Assembly: GCF_037081715.1 (NCBI RefSeq)
Contig: NZ_JAZDDH010000001.1
Span: forward strand, 1,922,001-1,986,000
From: Halalkalicoccus sp. CG83
Lineage (GTDB): Archaea; Halobacteriota; Halobacteria; Halobacteriales; Halalkalicoccaceae
Direction: 5' to 3'
Length of the DNA stretch: 64,000 bases
The position numbers and the translations under genes were made by a program. This document shows positions 44,234-52,466 of the stretch, piece by piece. Numbering within the stretch: the stretch's first letter is position 1; every line of letters starts with the position of its first letter. The notes beneath the pieces are model-generated. The model was not told where the DNA came from. It worked only from the letters and a program-made list of their open reading frames with translations, and ran no database searches.

Positions 44234-44247
44234 TTAGGTGGACCTAA
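44234..44247. promoter_or_regulatory. Iron-box-like palindrome (TTAGG-N4-CCTAA)
   Basis: TTAGGTGGACCTAA lies just upstream of the 54-residue gene at 44061-44225. A weaker half-matching copy (TTGGTCCGCCTAA, 44261-44273) is 14 bases further. The motif equals that of DtxR/IdeR-type iron regulators, of which haloarchaea have Idr1/Idr2/SirR. Confidence 0.7.
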
Positions 44248-44269
44248 AGGTAAATAGATTTTGGTCCGC

Positions 44270-45106
44270 CTAACTCTCGCGCCCGATCCCGCAGCCCGAG
44301 ACCGGGGTGCAGTCGACGCCGCGCTCCTCGAGCGCGTCGATCAGCGCGTTCATCCCGATCGCATCGCTCGCGATATGACCGGTGACGACCAGGTTCTTCG
44401 CGTCGCCGAACTCCTCGCGGAGTTCCCGGGGATCGTCCCCGCCGGCGTGGATGTAGATCACGGTGTCGACGCCGTGTTCGAAGTACGTACGGGCGACCGG
44501 GGCGCCGCCGTTGGTGCCGGCGGCGTGGTGGATCGCGACCTCGCCCGCGGCGTTGTCCGTGCGACCGACCCGCACCTCGACGTCGGTCCGTGCCGTGGCG
44601 AGTTCGGGAATCGTCGACAGGCGCTCGACCAGATCGCCGACCGTCGCCTCCTCATCGAGCGATTCGGCGGCGTCGACGAACGCCCGACGACCGACCTCGT
44701 CGGGCGCGAGGTGGACGTTCATGTAGGGCTGTTCGAGCAGTTCCGCGATGCTCGGGTCGTGGCGGTAGTTCGCCGCGTGGGCCGAGAGTTCGGTCCGTTC
44801 GCGGAGTTCGGCCACGGCCTCCTCGGCCTCGTCCTCTGGTACGCCGTGGTCCGTGAGGAACGTCACCTGTCGGTCGAGCACTGCTGGGAACTCGAGACGA
44901 GCACGGCCGCCGACGGGGTGGTGGGCGAGCGCCAGGTCGTAGCCCTCGCTCGCCGCGAGCCGGAGCTCCGGGCTCTCGAGGTCGATCCCGACGAGGGCGG
45001 TCTCGATCCCGTCGCCGGGGACGTAGATCGTGCTGTCGGCCGGCACGTCCTCCCAGCCGACGAGGTCGAGGCTGGCGTCCATGATCTCGCGCGTGGAGAG
45101 TCCCAT
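44270..45106 (-). CDS. Nif3-like dinuclear metal centre protein (DUF34)
   Basis: NIF3/DUF34 proteins are conserved in all domains, bind two metals and have been linked to GTP cyclohydrolase-like chemistry, without firm function. The 278-residue product shows LALAHHPVGG (the HH metal site), SAHAANYRHD and the C-terminal VVTGHIASDAIGMN (His ligand, later acidic ligand). The protein ends GCGIGRES. The ATG at 45106 is the family start (MGLSTREIMDASLDLVGWED, split by hydrophobics). A degenerate iron-box half overlaps its 3' end. Confidence 0.88.
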   Translation of the reverse strand: MGLSTREIMDASLDLVGWEDVPADSTIYVPGDGIETALVGIDLESPELRLAASEGYDLALAHHPVGGRARLEFPAVLDRQVTFLTDHGVPEDEAEEAVAELRERTELSAHAANYRHDPSIAELLEQPYMNVHLAPDEVGRRAFVDAAESLDEEATVGDLVERLSTIPELATARTDVEVRVGRTDNAAGEVAIHHAAGTNGGAPVARTYFEHGVDTVIYIHAGGDDPRELREEFGDAKNLVVTGHIASDAIGMNALIDALEERGVDCTPVSGCGIGRES

Positions 45107-45212
45107 ACCTCGTCCCCTCGCTCGGGAGGCGTGTATGCCCGGGAACCGGCAAGGACGTTCGTCGGGAGTCGACGTGCTCCGCCGGCCGCGAGCCGATCGA
45201 CGACTCCGCCGC

Positions 45213-45881
45213 TCAGCCGTCGTCGCCGTCGATACCCTCGCCGATGATCACGGCGTTCTCGATCAGCGCCCTGTGGCTGCGTCGGAGCCGCTCGGAGAGC
45301 GCCTGGTGGGAGACGTCGAGCGTTTCGGCCAGTTCGCTGAGCGAGACCTCTCGGGGAACCGCGTAGTAGCCGTGGTTGTACGCCTCGGTGAGGGTGGTCT
45401 CCTGGCTCTCGGTCAGCCCGAACCGGCCCTGCTTGCCGTCGTCGACGTTGTAGATCCGCTGGACGTCGATCTCGAGGTCGTGCTCCCGACAGAAGTCGTA
45501 GGTGGCAGAGAGCGCCTCGCGGGCCGGAAAGAGCACCCGGAGGAACCAGCCTTCGGGGGTCCCCTCCGCCGCGAGCACGGTCCCCTCCTCGTCGACCAGG
45601 ATGTGGATGAGCGCCTCGATCGAGGCGATCCACTTCATCTGATAGAGGACGGAGTCCCCCGGACGCGCGAGCGTTTCGGCCACCTCGACGCTCGGGTCGT
45701 CCCCGAGCACCCGTTCGAGGTCGTCGGGATCGACGCCGGTCGCCCAGACGTACGGCATCACGTGCTCCGCCTCGTGGGCGACGATCCGCTCGATCTCGAA
45801 ACGCGTGTCCTCGAGCGTCGTCAGAGTGTGATGGAGCGCGAACTGGGCGGACGGAATACGAACCTCGGCGATGGTGGCCAC
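45213..45881 (-). CDS. Bat-type (HTH-10) transcription regulator
   Basis: A bacterioopsin-activator-like regulator of 222 residues. The N-terminal 150 residues form the sensor-type domain usual in these proteins (AEVRIPSAQFALHHTLTTLE), and residues 155-210 the HTH-10 domain (GLTESQETTLTEAYNHGYYA, then SLSELAETLDVSHQALSERL). Such proteins bind promoters of diverse haloarchaeal genes; its targets are unknown. It starts with GTG at 45881 (VATIAEVRIP); the extension to 45938 does not look coding. No membrane segments. Confidence 0.87.
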   Translation of the reverse strand: MATIAEVRIPSAQFALHHTLTTLEDTRFEIERIVAHEAEHVMPYVWATGVDPDDLERVLGDDPSVEVAETLARPGDSVLYQMKWIASIEALIHILVDEEGTVLAAEGTPEGWFLRVLFPAREALSATYDFCREHDLEIDVQRIYNVDDGKQGRFGLTESQETTLTEAYNHGYYAVPREVSLSELAETLDVSHQALSERLRRSHRALIENAVIIGEGIDGDDG

Positions 45882-45966
45882 ACCTCTCCATACGACGTTC
45901 CACCGGATATACACCGCCGTCGGAGGCGGCCGTCGCACGCTCTCGATCCGACCCCCGAACGGGGGG

Positions 45967-46602
45967 TTACTCGTCGGGATCCGCGGCGACGCCGAGCGTG
46001 GCGATGGCGTGGAACGCGTCCTCGACCGTCAGATCGACGTCGTGGACGCGGTCGGTCGGGAAGTGCATGATGAACCCGTTGGACGTCGGGTTCGGCCCCA
46101 GCGGGATCATGATCGTCTGCATCTCGTCCGCGCCGACGCCCTCGCGGATCTCCGGCGGCGTCTCGGCGGTCAGGAAGCCGAGCATGTAGGCGTCCTGGTG
46201 GGGAAACTCGACGAGCTTGACGTCCCGGAACTGCTCGTTCTCGTCGTCGAAGAGGACGTCGCTCGCCTGGCGCACGCTCATGTAGAGCGAGCCGAGCACG
46301 GGAAGCGCCTCCATCCGGCTGTGAAACGCCGACGCGATCGAGGAGCCGGAGGTACGGTCGGCGACGAACCCCACGAACAGAAAGAGGCCGATCAGCGAGG
46401 CGAGCGTCGACAGCTGGATGAGCACCGCGGGTGGTGAGCTCCCTGGCCAGAGGAACTCGACGGCCCCGACCACCGGTGAGAGCATCCCGAGGATGAAGTC
46501 CAGAACGAACAGCAGTATCATCAGCGTGATGACCAGCGGAATCGTGATCGCGATGCCCTCGATGAGCCACCTCCACAGCGTCGACCGCGAGTCGTCGGCC
46601 AT
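45967..46602 (-). CDS. DUF502 family membrane protein
   Basis: A 211-residue protein with two N-terminal helices (IAITIPLVITLMILLFVLDFI and LASLIGLFLFVGFV) followed by a soluble beta-rich part (EALPVLGSLYMSVRQASDVL and LVEFPHQDAYMLGFLTAE). This is the DUF502 pattern (plant LCV-like homologues); function unknown. The ATG at 46602 (MADDSRSTLW) begins just before the first helix. It lies between the HTH-10 gene and the divergent OYE gene. Confidence 0.85.
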   Translation of the reverse strand: MADDSRSTLWRWLIEGIAITIPLVITLMILLFVLDFILGMLSPVVGAVEFLWPGSSPPAVLIQLSTLASLIGLFLFVGFVADRTSGSSIASAFHSRMEALPVLGSLYMSVRQASDVLFDDENEQFRDVKLVEFPHQDAYMLGFLTAETPPEIREGVGADEMQTIMIPLGPNPTSNGFIMHFPTDRVHDVDLTVEDAFHAIATLGVAADPDE

Positions 46603-46718
46603 AGCCGACGATACGATCCACCGTCTCGAAGTCCTTTTTCGTTTTCGCCGACGGCGCGACCCCGGCAAGGCCGTCGTCGGTCGTCACGGCTTTTCCCCGT
46701 CCCGCCGTAACGGACTCC

Positions 46719-47816
46719 ATGACCGAAGACCTCTTCAGCCCGCTCGAACTCCGCAAGACGGAGCTACCCAACCGGGTAATGGTCTCGCCGATGTGTCAGT
46801 ACTCCTGTGAGGACCGGGACGGGATCGCCACCGAGTGGCACCACGTCCACCTCGGCTCCCGCGCGGTGGGCGGGGCGGGCGTCGTGATGGCCGAGGCGAC
46901 CGCGGTCTCCCCCGAGGGTCGAATCACCCCCGAGGACCTGGGAATCTGGAGCGACGAGCACGCCGAGGCGCTCGCGCCGATCGCCGAGTTCGTCCGCGAG
47001 CAGGGGAGCGTGCCCGCGATCCAGCTCGCCCACGCCGGTCGCAAGGCGAGCAAGACCCGACCCTGGGAGGGGAGCGAACCTCTCCAGCCCGACGAGGGGG
47101 GCTGGGAGGTACTCGCGCCGAGCGAGGAGCCGTGGCCCTACGACGACGAGCCGCCCGAACAGCACGCGATGGAGCAGGGGGAGATCGAGGGGCTCGTCGA
47201 GGACTACCGCCGAGCGGCCGAGCGCGCGCTCGATGCTGGCTTCGAGGTCGCGGAGGTCCACGCCGCCCACGGCTACCTGCTCCACGAGTTCCTTTCGCCC
47301 GTGACCAACGACCGCGACGACGAGTACGGCGGGAGTTTCGAGAACCGCACCCGGCTGGTTCGGCAGGTCACCGAGGCCGTCCGCCAGGTGTGGCCCAACG
47401 AGAAGCCCGTGTTCGTCAGGATCTCGGGCACCGACTGGCTCCCCGACAGGGAGTCGTGGACGATCGAGCAGTCGGTCGAGCTGGCCGACGAGCTTCACGA
47501 ACTGGGCGCGGACCTGATCGACGTCTCGAGCGGGATGCTCCACCCCGATCAGCAGCTCCCCGAGGAGGGATCGAGTGCCCAGCTTCCCCTCGCCGAGCAG
47601 GTCAGCGAGGAGCGCGAGTCGGGGATCGCCGTCGGCGCGGTCGGCGGGATCACCGACGCCGAGCAGGCCGACGAGCTGGTCCGCGAGGGGACGGCCGATC
47701 TCACGATCATCGGCCGCGAGCACCTCCGCGATCCGTACTTCACGCTCCACGCCGCGAGCGAACTCGACGCCGAGGACCGCGTCGCGCCGCCGACGCAGTA
47801 CCAGCGCGGCTTCTGA
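46719..47816 (+). CDS. Old-yellow-enzyme-family NADH:flavin oxidoreductase (YqjM-like)
   Basis: FMN-dependent ene-reductase of 365 residues. It begins LFSPLELRKTELPNRVMVSP, continues with PMCQYS (Cys near the flavin as in YqjM), IQLAHAGRKAS, VHAAHGYLLHEFLSP and EYGGSFENRTRL, and ends with the phosphate-binding IGREHLRDPYF. The HAAHGYL His and the downstream Asn typical of the active site are retained. Substrates are alkenes with electron-withdrawing groups; the physiological one is unknown. Start ATG 46719. Confidence 0.92.
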   Translation: MTEDLFSPLELRKTELPNRVMVSPMCQYSCEDRDGIATEWHHVHLGSRAVGGAGVVMAEATAVSPEGRITPEDLGIWSDEHAEALAPIAEFVREQGSVPAIQLAHAGRKASKTRPWEGSEPLQPDEGGWEVLAPSEEPWPYDDEPPEQHAMEQGEIEGLVEDYRRAAERALDAGFEVAEVHAAHGYLLHEFLSPVTNDRDDEYGGSFENRTRLVRQVTEAVRQVWPNEKPVFVRISGTDWLPDRESWTIEQSVELADELHELGADLIDVSSGMLHPDQQLPEEGSSAQLPLAEQVSEERESGIAVGAVGGITDAEQADELVREGTADLTIIGREHLRDPYFTLHAASELDAEDRVAPPTQYQRGF

Positions 47817-47853
47817 ACTGAAGCTATTTGACCGCCCTCGCCGTCGAACGGGT

Positions 47854-49020
47854 ATGGAGTACCGCCCGATCCCCGCCGATCGAAGCGACGAGTTCCGCCG
47901 GCTCGTCTCGTACGCCTTCTCGCCGGAGTCCGGTCCAGAGATCGACGACGAGGAACGGCCCCATCCCGGCGAACGGTACGGTCTCTTCGAGGGCGAGACG
48001 CTGCTGTGTGTCTGTCGCCACTACGACCTCACCGTCCGCGTCCGTGGCGAGGACCGGCGGGTCGCCGGTCTCTCGGCGGTCGCCTCGCCGCCGGAACACC
48101 GCCAGCGAGGCTACGTCGCCGAACTCCTCAAAGAGAGCCTCGCCGACTACCGCGAGCGCGGAATCGACCTCTCACTGCTGTGGCCGTTCGAACACGCGTT
48201 CTACCGGCGCTACGGCTGGGGAACGGTCAACGAGTACGCCCGTTACGCGACGGCTCCCGAAACGCTCGCGTCCGCGGCGGGGCCCGACCGGGGGCGGTTC
48301 CAGCGGATCGAAGCCGACGAGTGGGCGTCGCTCGACGCGATCCACCGCGCACACGGCGATCGCGCCGATCTCTCGATTCGGCGGACCGAGGAGTGGTGGC
48401 GAAGACGCGTCTTCGAACGCTGGTCGGAGACACCCTACGTCCATCGGTGGGACGAGGAGGGCGAACCCAGGGCGTACCTCGCCTACGCGGTCGACGACGA
48501 CGGCGAGAGAACGCTCCGCGTCACCGATATGGCCTACACCGACCACGCGGCACTACGCCAGCTCCTGCGCTTTCTCTCGGTCCACCGGAGCCAGATCGAC
48601 CGTATCAGCCTTCGCGCGCCGCCGGACTTCCCGCTGTTCGAGATGGTCGATGCACCGGGGGAGATCGAGTGTACGCTCCATGCGGGGCCGATGCTCCGGC
48701 TGGTCGACGTCGCTCGTGCGCTGGAACGGCTCGAGACATCCGACGGGTTCGAGAGACGGATGACGATCTCGGTCTCGGATCCGTCCGCCCCGTGGAACGA
48801 CGGGACGTTCTCGCTCTCGGGCGAGGGGGTGGCCCGCGAGCCGACCGAGACGGCGGCGGTCGAAACCACCGTCGAGACGCTCTCGCAGCTGTATGCCGGC
48901 TACCGGCCGCTCGAAACGCTCGAACGGGTCGGCGACCTCCGTATCCACGACGAGTCCGTCCGGCCCGCGATGGAGGCGCTGTTCCCGGCCCGTCGAACGT
49001 ATCTCGGCGAGCACTTCTGA
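47854..49020 (+). CDS. Eis-like GNAT N-acetyltransferase
   Basis: A 388-residue protein of the Eis type: two GNAT domains plus an SCP2-like C-terminal domain. The acetyl-CoA site is AVASPPEHRQRGYVAELLKE (residues about 75-95), and the C-terminus ends in a Phe carboxylate (YLGEHF), used as the catalytic base in Eis. Bacterial Eis proteins acetylate amines such as aminoglycosides; the haloarchaeal substrate is unknown. The ATG at 47854 gives the proper MEYRPIPADRSDEFRRLV start. It is 34 bases after the OYE gene and could be co-transcribed with it. Confidence 0.87.
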   Translation: MEYRPIPADRSDEFRRLVSYAFSPESGPEIDDEERPHPGERYGLFEGETLLCVCRHYDLTVRVRGEDRRVAGLSAVASPPEHRQRGYVAELLKESLADYRERGIDLSLLWPFEHAFYRRYGWGTVNEYARYATAPETLASAAGPDRGRFQRIEADEWASLDAIHRAHGDRADLSIRRTEEWWRRRVFERWSETPYVHRWDEEGEPRAYLAYAVDDDGERTLRVTDMAYTDHAALRQLLRFLSVHRSQIDRISLRAPPDFPLFEMVDAPGEIECTLHAGPMLRLVDVARALERLETSDGFERRMTISVSDPSAPWNDGTFSLSGEGVAREPTETAAVETTVETLSQLYAGYRPLETLERVGDLRIHDESVRPAMEALFPARRTYLGEHF

Positions 49021-49057
49021 TTCGACCCTTTTTGTGCTCGGCACCCGAGGAACGAAC

Positions 49058-49705
49058 ATGACACGCGACGACGACCTCGAGGAACGGGTCGACGAGCTTC
49101 AGCGCTCGCTCGAGGAGCTCCGCCGCGAGATCGAGCCCCGACCGCCGCGCGGTCCCGGCGGGCTGCCGCGTCCGCCGACGCCACGCGAACTCGTCCGGTT
49201 CGCCGATCGGCAGGCGATCCCCACGGCGATAGCGGTGCTCGAGGCGAACGTCCGCGCGCTCGAACTGCTCCAGGCGGCACTTCGGCTCGCGGATCCCGAG
49301 CGCGCGGCCGCCGAAGGGGCCGACCACACCCGCGTGCGGGCCGAGGACCTGAGCCGGCGGAGCCTCGACCGGCTCGACGACGTACTGCGCGACCTCCAGG
49401 AGGCCACACGGGGCGATACGCTCCCGCGGGACGGCGACGCCCGCGAGATCCTCGAGGAGGCTCGCCGACTGCGCGAGGAGATCGCCGAGGGGATCGGCGA
49501 TGCGGAGCGGGAACGAGAGCGAAACCGTACACGAAGCCGGGAACGGGACCGCGATCGGGACGCCAACGCGGAGCCGGAGGACGAGGGCGTCGAGATCGAC
49601 GTCGAGGACGAACTCGACTCCATCCGTGCAGAGCTAGACGGGGATGGGGACGACGAAGACGAGGACGAGGCGGAGGACGACGGGAACGAGAAAGACGCGA
49701 CGTGA
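49058..49705 (+). CDS. Coiled-coil haloarchaeal protein, possibly DUF7547
   Basis: A 215-residue protein made of an N-terminal coiled coil (DDLEERVDELQRSLEELRRE), a Pro-rich link, a helical bundle (PTAIAVLEANVRALELLQAA and LSRRSLDRLDDVLRDLQEAT), and a highly charged tail with Arg/Glu repeats followed by an acidic end. I believe it belongs to a conserved haloarchaeal family (DUF7547). No enzymatic motif. The ATG at 49058 follows a TTTTTG patch by about 28 bases, giving a convincing promoter. Confidence 0.65.
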   Translation: MTRDDDLEERVDELQRSLEELRREIEPRPPRGPGGLPRPPTPRELVRFADRQAIPTAIAVLEANVRALELLQAALRLADPERAAAEGADHTRVRAEDLSRRSLDRLDDVLRDLQEATRGDTLPRDGDAREILEEARRLREEIAEGIGDAERERERNRTRSRERDRDRDANAEPEDEGVEIDVEDELDSIRAELDGDGDDEDEDEAEDDGNEKDAT

Positions 49706-49783
49706 CCGGTCCGGACCGTCGTCTTCTCTCCAATCGCAGTTACGGACACGCGACCGATGCGGCCGATTCGATCGGCCGCGTTC

Positions 49784-50143
49784 TCAGACCGGCTCGAACC
49801 GGTAGCCGTCCCACTCCTGGCTCTCGGGTTCGCGGATGCCCGCGCCGGGCTCTCTGAGTTCCTCCTCGTAGACCGGTCGGACCTCGTCGCCGACCTCGAC
49901 CTCGCCGGTCGTCAACTGGCCGAGCGCGCGCACCGACTGGTCCTCGACCTCGAATTCGACGATCGCGAGGTGGTTGGGCTGGCGCACCCCCGGCGGGGTC
50001 GCCTGCGAGGTCGTCCACGTGATCACGGTCGCGGTGTGCTCGCTCAGATCGATCTCCTCTACCGGTTCGCCGCCCTCCGGCCCCACGGGGTGGCCGGGGT
50101 ACGTGATCGTACCGTCGTCGTACTTGGTTGCCTTCAGTGTCAT
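49784..50143 (-). CDS. OB-fold (DUF35-like) small subunit of two-subunit thiolase
   Basis: A 119-residue OB-fold protein (SEHTATVITWTTSQATPPGV, HLAIVEFEVEDQSVRALGQL) without the four-cysteine zinc ribbon of many DUF35 proteins; it has no cysteine at all. Its ATG overlaps the thiolase stop (ATGA). In Haloferax mediterranei, the beta-ketothiolases for PHA precursors need such an OB-fold beta subunit for activity. The position beside phaB and phaC fits this role; DUF35/thiolase pairs also serve the mevalonate route in archaea, which is the alternative. Confidence 0.82.
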   Translation of the reverse strand: MTLKATKYDDGTITYPGHPVGPEGGEPVEEIDLSEHTATVITWTTSQATPPGVRQPNHLAIVEFEVEDQSVRALGQLTTGEVEVGDEVRPVYEEELREPGAGIREPESQEWDGYRFEPV

Positions 50144-51294
50144 TGTGGACCCTCCAGAATCGCGGTGAGAACGCAGTTGCCAAAGCCGCCGACGTTACAC
50201 GCCAGGCCGACGTCGGCCTCGACCTGTCGGGGGCCCGCCTCGCCGCGGATCTGCTGGTATATCTCGTAGATCTGTGCCACGCCGCTCGCCCCCAGGGGAT
50301 GGCCCTTCGACTTCAGCCCGCCGGAGGTGTTTATCGGGAGGTCCCCGTCCCTGTCGGTGACGCCCTCCTCGACGGCCTTCCAGCCCTCGCCCTTCTCGAA
50401 GAAGCCGAGGTCCTCGCTCTGGAGGAACTCGAGGATCGTGAACATGTCGTGGAGCTCCGCCACGTCGATGTCGTCGGGTCCTCGACCGCTCATCTCGTAG
50501 GCCTCGCGGCTGCTCTCGACGACCCCGCCCATCACGGTCGGATCGTCGCGCTCGTGGACGACCTGGGTGTCGGTCGCGCCCGCGATGCCCGTGAGCAACA
50601 CGTAGTCGTCGGTGTACTCCTCGGCGACGGATTCGGGACACATCAGCAGCGCCCCCGAGCCATCAGTGATCGGGCAGAAGTCATAGAGCCGAAGCGGGTC
50701 GGCCACGATCGGCGACTCGAGCACCTCCTCCAGCGAGACCTCCTTCTGGAACTGCGCGTGGGGGTTGTCGACGCCGTTCTTGTGGTTCTTCACGGCGACC
50801 TTCCCGAGGCTCTCGCGGGGGGCGTCGTACTTATCGAGGTAGTGGCGTGCCGTGAGCCCCGCGAAGGAGGGCAGCGTGACGCCGTGTTTGTACTCGACGG
50901 GGTGGGTGATCGAGGCGATCACGTCGGTCGACTCGCCGGTCGATCGGTGAGTCATCTTCTCGCCGCCGACCAGCAGCGTGAGGTCGCTCGCTCCGCTCGC
51001 GACCGACTGCCAGGCGGCGTACGCGCCCGCGGCACCTGAGGAGCTCGTCTGGTCGATCCGCTGTGTGTAGGCGGGCATCGCCCCAAGATCGTGGGCTAGC
51101 ATGTTCATGATGCCCGTCTGTCCCTCGAACTCCCCGCTCGCCATGTTCGAGGTGTACAGGTGGTCTAGCTCGCTCGGTTCCACGTTCGCATCGTCGAGAC
51201 AGTCGATCGCGGCCTCGGCGAGGAGGTCGCTGAGCCACCCCTCCCGTTGTCCGAACTGGGTCATCGACGCGCCGATGATCGCTACGCGGTCCAT
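50140..51294 (-). CDS. Thiolase catalytic subunit, two-subunit type (PhaA/BktB-alpha-like)
   Basis: A thiolase-fold protein of 384 residues that probably condenses acyl-CoA units for PHA. The usual Cys nucleophile is absent: the loop reads IDQTSSSGAAG (Ser84-86). His282 (AELHDMF) and His332 (SGGLKSKGHPLGASG) are kept, while the second catalytic Cys near the end is replaced in GFGN. This Ser-His-His set is what is known for the Haloferax mediterranei two-subunit beta-ketothiolases. The DUF35-like subunit follows with an ATGA overlap. The start is ATG 51294 (MDRVAIIGASMTQFG). It could alternatively act in beta-oxidation. Confidence 0.85.
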   Translation of the reverse strand: MDRVAIIGASMTQFGQREGWLSDLLAEAAIDCLDDANVEPSELDHLYTSNMASGEFEGQTGIMNMLAHDLGAMPAYTQRIDQTSSSGAAGAYAAWQSVASGASDLTLLVGGEKMTHRSTGESTDVIASITHPVEYKHGVTLPSFAGLTARHYLDKYDAPRESLGKVAVKNHKNGVDNPHAQFQKEVSLEEVLESPIVADPLRLYDFCPITDGSGALLMCPESVAEEYTDDYVLLTGIAGATDTQVVHERDDPTVMGGVVESSREAYEMSGRGPDDIDVAELHDMFTILEFLQSEDLGFFEKGEGWKAVEEGVTDRDGDLPINTSGGLKSKGHPLGASGVAQIYEIYQQIRGEAGPRQVEADVGLACNVGGFGNCVLTAILEGPQ

Positions 51295-51374
51295 ACACCC
51301 CACTCACGGAGGAGGGATTTATTTGCTATGTTCTCCCATGGGATGCGGGTAGCTCCGGGACGTCCGCCGATCGC

Positions 51375-51620
51375 GTGATCCGTCGGCCGTGGGTTCGACT
51401 GAGCGGACGGCTCGAGGATCGCTCCGTCGGTATCCGCCTCACGGACGTCGAACACGAACCGTGGACGCTCCATCCGGCGACGGTCCCGGTCGCGGGGAAC
51501 ACGCTGTTCGAGGCGAACGGGTTCGGTCGCCCCATGGACGAACCGGCGTACTACTACGGTCCCGGCGTGGACGTGGTCACGACTCGAAGCAGGCGGTGGG
51601 ATCGAACGGACACCACGTGA
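51375..51620 (+). pseudogene. DUF2071-like C-terminal remnant
   Basis: An 81-codon frame that reads like the end of a COG3361/DUF2071 protein: HEPWTLHPATVPVAGNTLFE, then ANGFGRPMDEPAYYYGPGVDV. Family members have about 230 residues, so only the last third remains. There is no sensible start. It sits between phaB and the thiolase gene on the opposite strand and has no visible function there. Confidence 0.45.
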
Positions 51621-51632
51621 TCGATCGGCCGC

Positions 51633-52376
51633 TCAGAGATCCATCCCGCCGTTGACGTCGAGCACCTCGCCGGTGATGTAGGACGCCTCGGGACTGGCGA
51701 TGAACCGGACCGTCGAGGCGACCTCCTCGATGGTCGCGAACCGCCCGAGCGGGATCTCCGAACGGATCCGGTCGCGGACCCGTTCCGGTATTCCCTCGAT
51801 CATCGCCGTCTCGGTGAAGCCCGGCGCGACGCAGTTCGACGTCGAGCCACTCTCGGCGAGTTCGATCGCGAGCGTCCGCGTGAGCCCGAACATCCCGCTC
51901 TTCGCCGCGGCGTAGTTCGCCTGCCCGAGGTTGCCCTGCTTGCCGACGACCGAGGAGATGTTGATCAGCCGTCCCTCCGGCGCCTCCGCGATGTCGTCGA
52001 AGAACTCCTTCGTACAGACGAACGCGCCGGTGAGGTCGACCTCGATGACACGGTCCCACTCGGCGCGGGTCATCTCCGAGAACATCGTGTCGACGTTGAT
52101 GCCGGCGTTGTTGATGAGGACGTCGACCGAGCCGTACGCGTCGTCGACCTCCTTGTGCATCGCCGCCACCTCCTCCTCGTCGGTGACGTCCGCCTGCGCG
52201 ATCATCGCCTCGCCCCCTTGTTCGCGGATCCCGTCGGCGACCTTCTCGGCCGCGCCCGCCGAGGCGCGGTAGTTGATGACGACGTTCGCGCCCTTGTCGG
52301 CGAGCTCCTCAGCGATGCCGCTACCGATACCCCTCGACGATCCTGTTATCAAACAGGTACGATCTTCGAATCCCAT
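51633..52376 (-). CDS. phaB: Acetoacetyl-CoA/3-oxoacyl reductase (PhaB/FabG-type SDR)
   Basis: Short-chain dehydrogenase of 247 residues that would reduce 3-ketoacyl-CoA to (R)-3-hydroxyacyl-CoA, the PHA monomer. Cofactor loop TGSSRGIG (11-18), NNAG (89-92), catalytic Ser near 141, Tyr155 and Lys159 (YAAAK), and the C-terminal SYITGEVLDVNGGMDL are standard. Context with phaC, phaE and a thiolase supports PhaB over a fatty acid FabG role, which haloarchaea rarely need. The ATG at 52376 is the only plausible start. Confidence 0.9.
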   Translation of the reverse strand: MGFEDRTCLITGSSRGIGSGIAEELADKGANVVINYRASAGAAEKVADGIREQGGEAMIAQADVTDEEEVAAMHKEVDDAYGSVDVLINNAGINVDTMFSEMTRAEWDRVIEVDLTGAFVCTKEFFDDIAEAPEGRLINISSVVGKQGNLGQANYAAAKSGMFGLTRTLAIELAESGSTSNCVAPGFTETAMIEGIPERVRDRIRSEIPLGRFATIEEVASTVRFIASPEASYITGEVLDVNGGMDL

Positions 52377-52466
52377 TGTTGTACGGAGTCGGACTCCCCG
52401 CTCCGGATGGGATATGCTACCGTCTTCCCCGTAAGTGTTGCCTAGAAACGACCGGAACGCGGCCGT

